A DNA stretch of 7,083 bases from JAYZDB01 sp036338025. Lineage in GTDB: Bacteria; Planctomycetota; UBA1135; UBA2386. Of this stretch, positions 1-6,783 are shown one piece after another. A program made the position numbers and the translations under genes. Each line of letters starts with the position of its first letter. The first letter of the stretch is position 1. The notes beneath the pieces are model-generated. The model did not search any database and had not been told where the DNA came from. It saw only the letters and a program-made list of their open reading frames with translations. The stretch lies in contig JAYZDB010000022.1 of assembly GCA_036338025.1 (NCBI GenBank), positions 1 through 7,083 of the forward strand, given 5' to 3'.

Positions 1-2
1 AG

Positions 3-83
3 CGAATGCAGCGCTTGCGGCCGCTGTACGCCGAGGAACTCCGGCGTCATGGTCTCACGGACCCGGCGCTGACCGCTTCATGA
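3..83 (+). CDS. Possible C-terminal end of an unidentified protein (partial at left edge)
   Basis: One plus-strand frame is open from the window edge to a TGA at 81-83 and gives 26 residues ending in ...ELRRHGLTDPALTAS. The segment reads like the amphipathic helical end of a globular protein (MQRLRPLYAEEL, then RRHGL), and its third codon positions are mostly G or C, like the neighbouring genes. It would converge on the kinase gene and overlap its last 29 bp. The piece is too short to assign a family. The competing reading is that no gene ends here, or that a minus-strand gene starts at 50 just after the kinase stop. The upstream sequence is needed to decide. Confidence 0.35.
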   Translation, partial: RMQRLRPLYAEELRRHGLTDPALTAS

Positions 84-3000
84 ACTGCTGGAATTGGCGC
101 CGCAATGGTCCTCGCGGGAGTTGTTCCGCGATTTGCTTCTCCAGCGCATGGGCGGCGGTGGCGTGGCCTGTGCGGTAGAGCAACTCCCGCCGTAGATGGA
201 GTGGAATGGCGATGCCGCGTGCTACTTGCTGCGCCTGCTGCAGGAGTTCGGGCTTGTCGGCGCGGGCCGATTCCAGCAGCAGCCAGGCGATCTGCAGGTC
301 CGGAATGTCGAGGTCTTGCCGTTCGCGTTCGAGGCTCGGGACCTCGATTCCGAGCCTGGACAAGTAGAGGGCGGCTGTCAGGCGGGCATTGGAGTCGCGC
401 GGCGACGACTGCAGCACGAACTCCAGGTGCTCGATGGCGGCTGCGGAATCCTCGTGCCAGGTGGCCTGTTCGCCGAGGAACAGGCGTGCCTTGGTCTCTA
501 CCCGCCGGTTGCTGAGTTCCCGCGCCCGGCGGACAACACCTTCCAACAGCCGCTCCGCCCGGTCGCGGTTGCCGATCGTCGACAGGACGTGTCCCCGGTG
601 CAATTGGACGCGCAACAGCCCCAGGTTTGAGCCGCGTTGGTCGAAACCGTTTTCGGCTCGGGTCAGGTGACCCAGGGCGGCGGTGAAGTCGTTGCGGAGG
701 GCTTCGACTCTCGCCAGGTCGGTCTCGAGGTGGTAGACGAGGTCGCCCTCCTCGGATGTCGCGTGCTGCAGCGCTGTGCGGATGTCTGCGGCCGCCGCAT
801 CGGCCCGGCCGAGATATCCCTGTACCCGCGCCCGGATTCCAAGCAGCCGGGCGATCCTGGCATCGTGGTTCGGTTCTCCGGCCAGGATTTTCTCGGCTGT
901 TGTGAGCTGGGAGAGCGCCGCGTGCATGTTGCCTTGGGCGAGTTCGAGCCGACCGAGAGCGGTGCGGGCGTCGGCCTGTGCGGTCGACTCGTCGTGCTGT
1001 TCTGCCAACGCGAGGAGGGCCTCGAAGCTCTGCTGGGCGCGGTCTTCGCGCTCCGCCAACTCATCGGTTTGTCCTGACAAGAGCAGGTAGCGCAACCGCC
1101 GTTGGAGATATTGTGAGTCCTTCGGCAGGGCGGCGAGGTGGATGCGCAGCCGGTTGCGGATCTTCAAGCTCTGCTGCCGCGAACCTGTCGCGGTCAGGTG
1201 CTCGAGGCCCGCCAACAGAGGGGTGATCGCCGCGTCATGTTCTCCGGCGCGCGACAGGTGCAGTCCAACCTCGAGTGGAGTGGCTCCGCGGTCTTCGAGA
1301 ATCCAGGCTGCTGTCCGGTGCAGGGGCCCGAGTACGGCCTTTGGCGTCATGTCCAACATGACCTTCCGGAAGTCCCGGTGACGGAACCGGCCTTCGCCCC
1401 GTTGCGTCATGATGATGCGTCCTTGGAAGATCGAGAGGGTCTCGAGGATGGCGAGCTCGGATTGGCCGACCAGGTTGCTGAGGTCCGAGATCGGGAACCG
1501 GTTACCCAACACCGCTGCAGCGACGTGCACGAACCGCTGCGGTTCGGTGAGGTTGGCGAGCCGTTGGCGTAGTTGGCCCAGCAGCGAGTCCGCTGGCCGC
1601 AGGTGGGAGACCGGCAGGCGGAACCGGTACTGACCGACTGGGCCGGAGAGTTTGCCCTGGTGTTCCAGCGCCGACAGGGCATCCAGGAGGTTGCCTGGAC
1701 TGCCAGCCAGGGTCGCGTGGGCATCCCGCAGCAGCGCTTCGTCGACGCGGTGTTCGAAGAACAACTGTCGTCCCAGGGCGATGAACTCGTCCTCCGGGAG
1801 GCCGGCGAGTGCGATGTGACGCGCGCCGGTCGGTGGCCGTTTGCTGTCGAGGCTGACCAGGATGACCAGGATCTGCTGGTTCACGATGCCCTCGATGAGT
1901 TGACGCACGACCAGGGCGGATGTCGTGCTGAGTAGCTCGGCGCGATCGATGCGCAACACCAGGGTCTGGTTTGCGGGTCGCATGGCCAGGATCAGTCGGG
2001 TCAGGAGGCTGGCACGCTCTTCGGCAGAGGATTCGGTCGCCGTTCCGCAAACCACCGCTGTGACACGATCGATTTCTGCCTGCGCGAGGTCGGTGGTTGC
2101 GGCTATGCGTGCCGCCAGCCGTGTCGGCGCCTGGGGAGAGTTTGGCAGGTCGCCGCGGAGGAACCACTCGAGGATCATCTCGGTAATGGGGGCTGCCCGT
2201 TGCGGTGCCTCGCCGCCGCGGGCCTCACCGCCGAGAAAGGTCAGGTCTGAGCGGCGTTCCAGCACGCCTCCGAGCCAGTGGTCGAGCAGGCGACGGCGGC
2301 CCATGGCCCGGGGACCCGACAAGAAGACCGCCCGGCCGCGGCCTTCGGATGCCCGGCGCAGGTGCCGATCGAGTTCGCGCCGCTGGTCTCGACGTCCGAC
2401 GAATGGCGCGTTGGCCATCCGGCGCATCGCCCGCAGGCGTCGCTGGGCCGACAGTTGTGGAGCGCGTTGTTCGTGGCGCAGCCAGTAGCGCGAATTCTCG
2501 CCGCCGGTCAGTGTCGCCTCCAGTTCGGTGGCGTCGCGAGGCCGGTCGGACGGGCGCTTCGCCAGCAGATCGAGAATCAGTTGTTCCAAGAAGGCGGAGA
2601 TCCGCGGTTTGAAGTGCGAGGGTCGCGGCGGTTCTGCTTCGAGATGGGCCTGGATGACCTGGTCCGGGTCGGCGTCGTTGGCGGCGAAGGGGTGCACTCC
2701 GGTCACCATCTCGAACAGGACAACGCCCAGGGAATACAGGTCGCTGTGGGGCGTTGCCGGTTCGCCGCGGAGCACTTCGGGGGCGGCGTAGCTCAGGCTC
2801 CCGAAGAAGCCGCTGCCAGCCGAACCAGCCCGACTCCCCGAGGCTCGGCGGGCTAGCCCGAGATCCATCAGCTTGACGGTGCCGGACTCGGTCAGGGCGA
2901 GGTTCTCAGGTTTGATGTCGCGGTGCACGAGGTTCAGGCGGTGAATGGCGCGCAGACCACTGGCGGCCAGGAGTCCGATCCGGCGGGCCAGATCCTCGAC

Positions 3001-3339
3001 TACGGAACCCGACTGCTGCAGCACTTCGCGCAGGTTGCGGCCATCGATCAACTCCATCACCAGGTATGTCACCTGGGCCCCCGGTCGGTCGACGGATTGG
3101 ACATCGTGGATGCGGACCACGTGCTCGCTGCGGATCCGCTGGCCGAGCCGCCCCTCGTCGATCAACTGTGCGCGGGCGTCGGGGTCTTCCAGTAGCGCCG
3201 GGTGCAGGAGTTTCACGGCGACCTCTGTGCCGACGGAGAGTTCCCCGAGCGCGCGGCGGAGCCTGGCTCGGTACACCGTGCCCGTGGATCCCTCGCCGAG
3301 CTTCTCGAGAAGTTCGAGGCCGTCGGAGGTCATGTCCAT
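55..3339 (-). CDS. Ser/Thr protein kinase fused to a degenerate STAND/AAA-type ATPase region and TPR repeats
   Basis: A Pkn2/Hanks-type kinase of about 1094 residues that phosphorylates protein Ser/Thr; its substrate is unknown. Numbering is from the ATG at 3339. The kinase domain (about 8-280) is complete: glycine loop GEGSTGTVY (15-23), VAVK lysine K43, probable helix-C glutamate E62, HRDIKPEN (139-146, catalytic D141), DLG (D159), APE (186-188), SDLYSLG (D200) and the RP-x-x-RP arginine near 266. An AAA_16/STAND-like region (about 310-600) begins with FVGR (313-316), but its P-loop reads GPRAMGRR and its Walker B reads LVLRID-R. A winged-helix-like segment (about 595-684, FRHRDFRKVML) and helical TPR-like repeats (about 700-1070) follow. 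No membrane segment is seen, so it is probably cytosolic. The frame is open to 3522, but those 61 extra codons are low-complexity and lie in the divergent promoter region; the kinase fold starts a few residues after the ATG at 3339. The ATG at 3333 is equally possible. Neither has a clear Shine-Dalgarno. Confidence 0.92.
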   Translation of the reverse strand: MDMTSDGLELLEKLGEGSTGTVYRARLRRALGELSVGTEVAVKLLHPALLEDPDARAQLIDEGRLGQRIRSEHVVRIHDVQSVDRPGAQVTYLVMELIDGRNLREVLQQSGSVVEDLARRIGLLAASGLRAIHRLNLVHRDIKPENLALTESGTVKLMDLGLARRASGSRAGSAGSGFFGSLSYAAPEVLRGEPATPHSDLYSLGVVLFEMVTGVHPFAANDADPDQVIQAHLEAEPPRPSHFKPRISAFLEQLILDLLAKRPSDRPRDATELEATLTGGENSRYWLRHEQRAPQLSAQRRLRAMRRMANAPFVGRRDQRRELDRHLRRASEGRGRAVFLSGPRAMGRRRLLDHWLGGVLERRSDLTFLGGEARGGEAPQRAAPITEMILEWFLRGDLPNSPQAPTRLAARIAATTDLAQAEIDRVTAVVCGTATESSAEERASLLTRLILAMRPANQTLVLRIDRAELLSTTSALVVRQLIEGIVNQQILVILVSLDSKRPPTGARHIALAGLPEDEFIALGRQLFFEHRVDEALLRDAHATLAGSPGNLLDALSALEHQGKLSGPVGQYRFRLPVSHLRPADSLLGQLRQRLANLTEPQRFVHVAAAVLGNRFPISDLSNLVGQSELAILETLSIFQGRIIMTQRGEGRFRHRDFRKVMLDMTPKAVLGPLHRTAAWILEDRGATPLEVGLHLSRAGEHDAAITPLLAGLEHLTATGSRQQSLKIRNRLRIHLAALPKDSQYLQRRLRYLLLSGQTDELAEREDRAQQSFEALLALAEQHDESTAQADARTALGRLELAQGNMHAALSQLTTAEKILAGEPNHDARIARLLGIRARVQGYLGRADAAAADIRTALQHATSEEGDLVYHLETDLARVEALRNDFTAALGHLTRAENGFDQRGSNLGLLRVQLHRGHVLSTIGNRDRAERLLEGVVRRARELSNRRVETKARLFLGEQATWHEDSAAAIEHLEFVLQSSPRDSNARLTAALYLSRLGIEVPSLERERQDLDIPDLQIAWLLLESARADKPELLQQAQQVARGIAIPLHLRRELLYRTGHATAAHALEKQIAEQLPRGPLRRQFQQFMKRSAPGP

Positions 3340-3570
3340 GGATCTAGGCTGTGGTCCGGTGTCTACCGGACGCTTGGAATCGTCATGCAAGGTGTCAGTT
3401 TCTACTCCTCGCGTAGATCGAGGCAGTGGTTCGAACTCGTGGCAGGGGGCAGTTTTTCGGAATCTTGGTTTCTCGGGGATCTGGTTCGCGTATGCGGTGG
3501 AATTTGCAGGCGGGTCTTCCAATCACGGGACTCAGGTCGTTTCCTATCCACACTGGTTCTTGGAACTGCG
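3340..3570. promoter_or_regulatory. Divergent intergenic region between the kinase gene and cysS
   Basis: This gap of 231 bp lies between two start codons pointing away from each other, so promoters for both genes are expected here. It is less GC-rich in parts than the flanking genes (for example the run AGTTTTTCGGAATCTTGG near 3451-3468). I could not find a convincing -35/-10 pair at 16-18 bp spacing on either strand. A short dyad TCTAC-N7-GTAGA is present at 3401-3417, but it is too short to call an operator. The region happens to be open in one frame on each strand, which would let gene callers extend both neighbours into it. Confidence 0.5.
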
Positions 3571-5001
3571 TTGACGATCCAACTCTACAACACCCGCACC
3601 AGGCAAAAGGAAGACCTGCAGCCCATCACGCCGGGGCGGCTGGCGATGTACCACTGTGGTCCAACGGTCTACTCGTCACCCCACATCGGGAATTTCCGCT
3701 CGTTCTTGCTGGCGGATCTCATGCGGCGTTTCTTCGAGGACCAGGGCTTCGAGGTCACGCAGGTGATGAACGTCACCGATGTCGGTCATATGACCGACGA
3801 TGACGAAGATGCCGGCGAGGACAAGATGTTGGCGGCATCCAAGAAGGAGCAGCTCGACCCCTACGAGATTGCCCGCAGGTACGAGGGTGAGTTCCGGGAG
3901 TGCCTCGATCTGTTGGGTTTCCGCTTGCCACACCATCTGCCGCGGGCCACCGACCACATCCAGGAGATGGGGGTGATCATCGCGGATCTTCTGGACCAGG
4001 GGATCGCCTACCAGGTCAACGGCAACGTCTACTTCGAGATCGACAAGTTCGCCAACTACGGCAGCTTGTCCGGCAAGGTCATCGACGACCTCGAGGAGGG
4101 CGCCCGGGTTGCCGTCAACGAAGAGAAACGTGACCCCCGGGACTTTGCCCTGTGGAAGACCGACGACAAGCACCTGATGCAATGGGACGCGCCGTTCCCG
4201 GGTGGACAACGCGGTTTCCCGGGCTGGCACATCGAGTGCTCGGCGATGGCGATGAAGTACCTCGGGGAGAGTTTCGACCTCCATACCGGGGGTGAGGACA
4301 ACCTGTTTCCCCACCATGAGTGTGAGGTTGCGCAGTCCGAGGCGTCCACTGGCAAGCTGTTTGTTCGGACCTGGTTGCACGTCAAGCACCTGCTGGTCGA
4401 GGGACAGAAGATGTCCAAGTCCCTGGGCAACTTCCTGACCGTCAGCCAGGTGCTCGAGAAGGGCTACACCGGTGCCGAGCTGCGCTACGCGATGATGAAG
4501 GTCCAGTACCGGCAATCCCTCAACTTCACCTGGGCTGGGATGCAGGACGCGAGGGCGTCGATCCGACGAGTCCGGCAGGCCTGGGAGCAGGTCGTGCGGG
4601 TGGTGGATGGCGGCACCGGGGGCAGCGATGACCTGTCAGCCCAAGTCGAGACCGCCCACGCCGATTTCACCGCGGCGCTGGCTGATGATCTCAACACCAG
4701 CGTTGCCCTGGCGGCGGTGTTCGCCCTGGTGTCCGCTGCCAACAAGGCGACTCTGGATCCCGCCTCGGCGGAATTGGTCGATCAGGCCTTCGCGCGCTTC
4801 GAGGATGTCCTCGGGGTGTTTGGTACCCGGCCGACCCTGAACGAGGAGGCGCCTGCCGACCTGGTCGAGATGGCGCAGGCGCGCGAGGATGCGCGCCAGG
4901 ACCGGGACTTTGCCGAGGCCGATCGTCTGCGCGACCAGATCCAGGCGGCTGGTTACAAGATCGTCGATACCGCCGAGGGCCCGCGACTCGAGAGGATCTA
5001 G
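3571..5001 (+). CDS. cysS: Cysteinyl-tRNA synthetase
   Basis: Class I aminoacyl-tRNA synthetase that activates cysteine with ATP and charges tRNA-Cys in the cytosol; essential for translation. The 476-residue product has the usual family length and opens with the typical TIQLYNTRTRQKE segment. The HIGH-type motif is HIGN (38-41), KMSKS is at 280-284, and the zinc ligands match the family pattern: C29 in YHCGPTVY, C223 in GWHIECSAM, and H248 and E252 in FPHHECE. The C-terminal helical part (about 340-476) holds the tRNA-binding end, including the DFAEADRLRDQI segment common in bacterial CysRS. The start is TTG at 3571, with a weak GGA 6 bases upstream. The frame stays open upstream to an ATG at 3202, but those 123 residues are unlike any CysRS and lie across the divergent gene's start. 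The next Met (residue 26) would remove the first strand of the fold. The gene probably heads an operon with the membrane protein 6 bp downstream. Confidence 0.97.
   Translation: MTIQLYNTRTRQKEDLQPITPGRLAMYHCGPTVYSSPHIGNFRSFLLADLMRRFFEDQGFEVTQVMNVTDVGHMTDDDEDAGEDKMLAASKKEQLDPYEIARRYEGEFRECLDLLGFRLPHHLPRATDHIQEMGVIIADLLDQGIAYQVNGNVYFEIDKFANYGSLSGKVIDDLEEGARVAVNEEKRDPRDFALWKTDDKHLMQWDAPFPGGQRGFPGWHIECSAMAMKYLGESFDLHTGGEDNLFPHHECEVAQSEASTGKLFVRTWLHVKHLLVEGQKMSKSLGNFLTVSQVLEKGYTGAELRYAMMKVQYRQSLNFTWAGMQDARASIRRVRQAWEQVVRVVDGGTGGSDDLSAQVETAHADFTAALADDLNTSVALAAVFALVSAANKATLDPASAELVDQAFARFEDVLGVFGTRPTLNEEAPADLVEMAQAREDARQDRDFAEADRLRDQIQAAGYKIVDTAEGPRLERI
4991..4996 (+). promoter_or_regulatory. Shine-Dalgarno site for the membrane protein gene
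   Basis: AGAGGA lies inside the last codons of cysS, 11 bases before the ATG at 5008. It supports that ATG as the start and suggests that translation of the second gene is coupled to termination of cysS. Confidence 0.55.
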
Positions 5002-5007
5002 CCAGCT

Positions 5008-6564
5008 ATGAAGAATTGGCTCCCGATCCTGACCGGTTTGCTGGCGGCGGCGTTCTATCTCCTGACGCTGCAGCGCGGCTACTACGATGACGGGATCCGA
5101 TTCGAAGGCATGTTGGGTGCCGGAGACCTCGCCTACATCCACGTCCTCTACCTGCCGGTGGTGCTGGGACTGCGCGATTTGCTGTCCTCCGTCGGCGTCG
5201 ATTCGGAGCAGGCACTGAAGATCACGGCGGCTCTGTCAGGTGGTTTTGCGGTCGGAATCACCTGCCGGGTCGCTCTCGACACGTTCATCTATCCCGCCAA
5301 GGCAATTGCCGTGGCCCTGCTCCTGGCCGGCCTGTTCGGGTTCTGGTTCCACTCGACCGCCACCGAACTACACGCCTTCCACGCTGCCTTCGCGTCCTGT
5401 CTGCTCCTGGGACTCATCCGTTTCGTGGATGCTCCCGAACGCGCGACCCCCGGCTTGTATCTGCTGTTGTTCTTCGGCGCTGCGACGACGCCGGCTTCCC
5501 ATGCCAGTGGTGTCGCTACCGGCCTGCCGATCCTGTGCGCCCTGTGCTTCGCCGGCGGCGCGCGCCGGCGTCTGCTGATGGTGATCGGCGCCGGCTTGGC
5601 GGTCTGGGGTGGGGTCTACTACTACCTCTACGAGCTATTCGAGGGCTACTCGACGGCGCAGTCGGACAAACTGCCGCGCCTGCTCGAGAACCCCGGCTTG
5701 CTGCCCGGACAGATCCAGGCGGTGGCCGCCGAGTTGCTGCTGTACTCCGTTCCGGCGTCGACTCTGATTCCAGCCGGCTTCCGCGTGTTGTGCCAGAAGG
5801 TGCCGAAGCAGGGAATGTTGTGCCTGTCCTGGATTCTGGGTTGGGCAATCCTCGCGCTCCCGGTGGGGGATCGAGCCTACGGTTCCAACTTTGTCGCCAC
5901 CATGCCTGCCCAGGCCCTGCTGGCGATTGCTGCCTTGCATGGTCTGGCGGTCTCACCTTGGCGGATGATCTTGACGGCGCTGCTGGCGTTCCTGCCCTTG
6001 CCGGTCTTTTGGTACCTGGGAGAGCTTGCGGCGGTGATTGGATCCCTGGGCTCAGCGCTGGTGTTGTGGGTGTTGGTACGACCGGCAATCGCTCGGCCGC
6101 GCTGGCCGTTCCTGTTGCACGTGGTCTTGTTCGCCGTGTCGGCGGTAGTGATGGCCCCGATCATCCAGCGCGATCCGATCCGTGATCAGATTGCTGCGGT
6201 GGCGGCGCTGGTCGACCCGGATGCGACGGTGGTGTTGCTGGAGAAGTCGCCCAACAAGCATTTGATCTGGGCGCGCTATTTCCCAGGCGCGCAGGAGCCG
6301 AATGCCCGGGTTTGTAATCCGTTCTTCGTGGACTACCTGGTGCCCGAGAAGGTCGCCCCGACGCTCGATGAGTATCGGCGGCGGGTGGCGGCGCAGGCAG
6401 CCAGGCAGGGCCGGGTGTTCCTGGTCAGGGAGTCCGGGGACGGCGGTAGCCCGTCCCGCTACGAGGCCGAGGTGGATACTTTCCTCGGCGATTTGAGACG
6501 GGAATATTCGACCCATCCGACCGCGCTCCCCGGGTTGTTCGAATTGAAGAAACGACAGCCCTGA
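5008..6564 (+). CDS. Multi-pass membrane protein resembling GT-C / DUF2723-type glycosyltransferases
   Basis: A 518-residue inner-membrane protein of about 12-14 hydrophobic segments, roughly at 4-20, 41-57, 72-90, 97-115, 120-138, 147-163, 170-182, 188-206, 241-262, 270-286, 298-314, 318-336, 340-357 and 366-385. A soluble tail (about 390-518) follows, rich in charged residues. Three features recall the GT-C fold: an acidic pair (DD, 27-28) just after the first membrane helix, where these enzymes place a catalytic Asp; STATELHAF (116-124), similar to the Glu-Leu/Val-Tyr motif of DUF2723 proteins; and a Ser-His motif near 164-165 before a hydrophobic helix. If so, it would move a sugar from a lipid-linked donor to an outer-face acceptor, but donor and acceptor cannot be read from the sequence. 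The ATG is chosen for its Shine-Dalgarno and because the first helix begins at once. A non-enzymatic membrane protein is the alternative. Confidence 0.85.
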   Translation: MKNWLPILTGLLAAAFYLLTLQRGYYDDGIRFEGMLGAGDLAYIHVLYLPVVLGLRDLLSSVGVDSEQALKITAALSGGFAVGITCRVALDTFIYPAKAIAVALLLAGLFGFWFHSTATELHAFHAAFASCLLLGLIRFVDAPERATPGLYLLLFFGAATTPASHASGVATGLPILCALCFAGGARRRLLMVIGAGLAVWGGVYYYLYELFEGYSTAQSDKLPRLLENPGLLPGQIQAVAAELLLYSVPASTLIPAGFRVLCQKVPKQGMLCLSWILGWAILALPVGDRAYGSNFVATMPAQALLAIAALHGLAVSPWRMILTALLAFLPLPVFWYLGELAAVIGSLGSALVLWVLVRPAIARPRWPFLLHVVLFAVSAVVMAPIIQRDPIRDQIAAVAALVDPDATVVLLEKSPNKHLIWARYFPGAQEPNARVCNPFFVDYLVPEKVAPTLDEYRRRVAAQAARQGRVFLVRESGDGGSPSRYEAEVDTFLGDLRREYSTHPTALPGLFELKKRQP

Positions 6565-6617
6565 CCAGCGGCCGAGGGGACGGATACCCTGGGAGTTGGC
6601 CAGACTTGCCGGTTATC

Positions 6618-6633
6618 GCTACGCAGGCGTAGC
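6618..6633. repeat. Inverted repeat (7 bp arms, 2 bp centre)
   Basis: GCTACGC-AG-GCGTAGC is a perfect palindrome apart from its central two bases. It lies 54 bp after the membrane protein stop and about 150 bp before the next start. As RNA it would form a hairpin of 6 bp with a 4-base loop, but no T-tract follows on either strand, so it is not a standard terminator. A binding site for a dimeric regulator is an equally reasonable reading. Confidence 0.55.
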
Positions 6634-6767
6634 AATGCGGTCGGGGGCTTGTGGATCGACACGGAACCGGTACTCCTGCCGCCTTCTCGCCGTAGGATGC
6701 GTCGCTAAGATGGGGCTGTGCCGGGCTGCTCCCGCCACTCGCTCTCCCGACTTCACCGCCAGTCCAT

Positions 6768-6772
6768 TGAGG
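6768..6772 (+). promoter_or_regulatory. Likely Shine-Dalgarno for the thioredoxin-like gene
   Basis: TGAGG lies 11 bases before the ATG at 6784. The spacing is slightly long, but this is the best purine-rich stretch near the start and it favours ATG 6784 over the in-frame GTG at 6718. Confidence 0.35.
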
Positions 6773-6783
6773 CTAGCTTCTGC

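Larger units (their letters stand above)
6565..6783. other. Intergenic region upstream of the thioredoxin-like gene
   Basis: These 219 bp hold no convincing gene. Plus-strand frames are short and Arg/Ser-rich, and an antisense frame that continues under the next gene looks like a shadow. I saw no Rho-independent terminator with a T-tract for the upstream gene. A dyad at 6618-6633 and a weak -10-like TAAGAT at 6706-6711 (without a good -35) are the only possible signals. Confidence 0.5.

Noticed and set aside
1..50. Minus-strand ATG at 50-48, 4 bp after the kinase stop, open for 16 codons to the edge
   Set aside because: The spacing would suit an operon, but there is no clear Shine-Dalgarno and 16 codons give no family signal. 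The plus-strand frame over the same bases looks slightly more protein-like. Undecided.
637..1077. 146-codon plus-strand frame inside the TPR part of the kinase gene
   Set aside because: Antisense shadow of the TPR coding sequence, with no independent motif.
1502..2167. 221-codon minus-strand frame overlapping the kinase gene in another frame
   Set aside because: Very rich in Pro, Arg and Gly, as expected from a shifted frame of GC-rich DNA, and wholly inside the real gene.
2278..2856. 192-codon plus-strand frame inside the kinase gene
   Set aside because: It is antisense to the conserved kinase and linker coding region, with no recognisable motif or ribosome site.
3202..3570. In-frame N-terminal extension of CysRS from ATG 3202
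   Set aside because: It lies antisense to the kinase N-terminal coding region and the intergenic gap, its sequence is unlike CysRS, and the product from TTG 3571 already has family length.
3676..4515. 279-codon open frame antisense to cysS
   Set aside because: It lies wholly under a firmly identified gene. Its sequence mirrors CysRS codons and shows no domain of its own; such frames are common in GC-rich genes.
6572..6596. Weak stem AGGG/CCCT after the membrane protein stop as a terminator
   Set aside because: Only a 4 bp stem with a loose loop and no following T-tract.
6684..6711. Promoter-like TTCTCG-N16-TAAGAT upstream of the exported protein gene
   Set aside because: The -35 matches only about 3 of 6 bases and the -10 only 4 of 6; chance matches of this quality are frequent.
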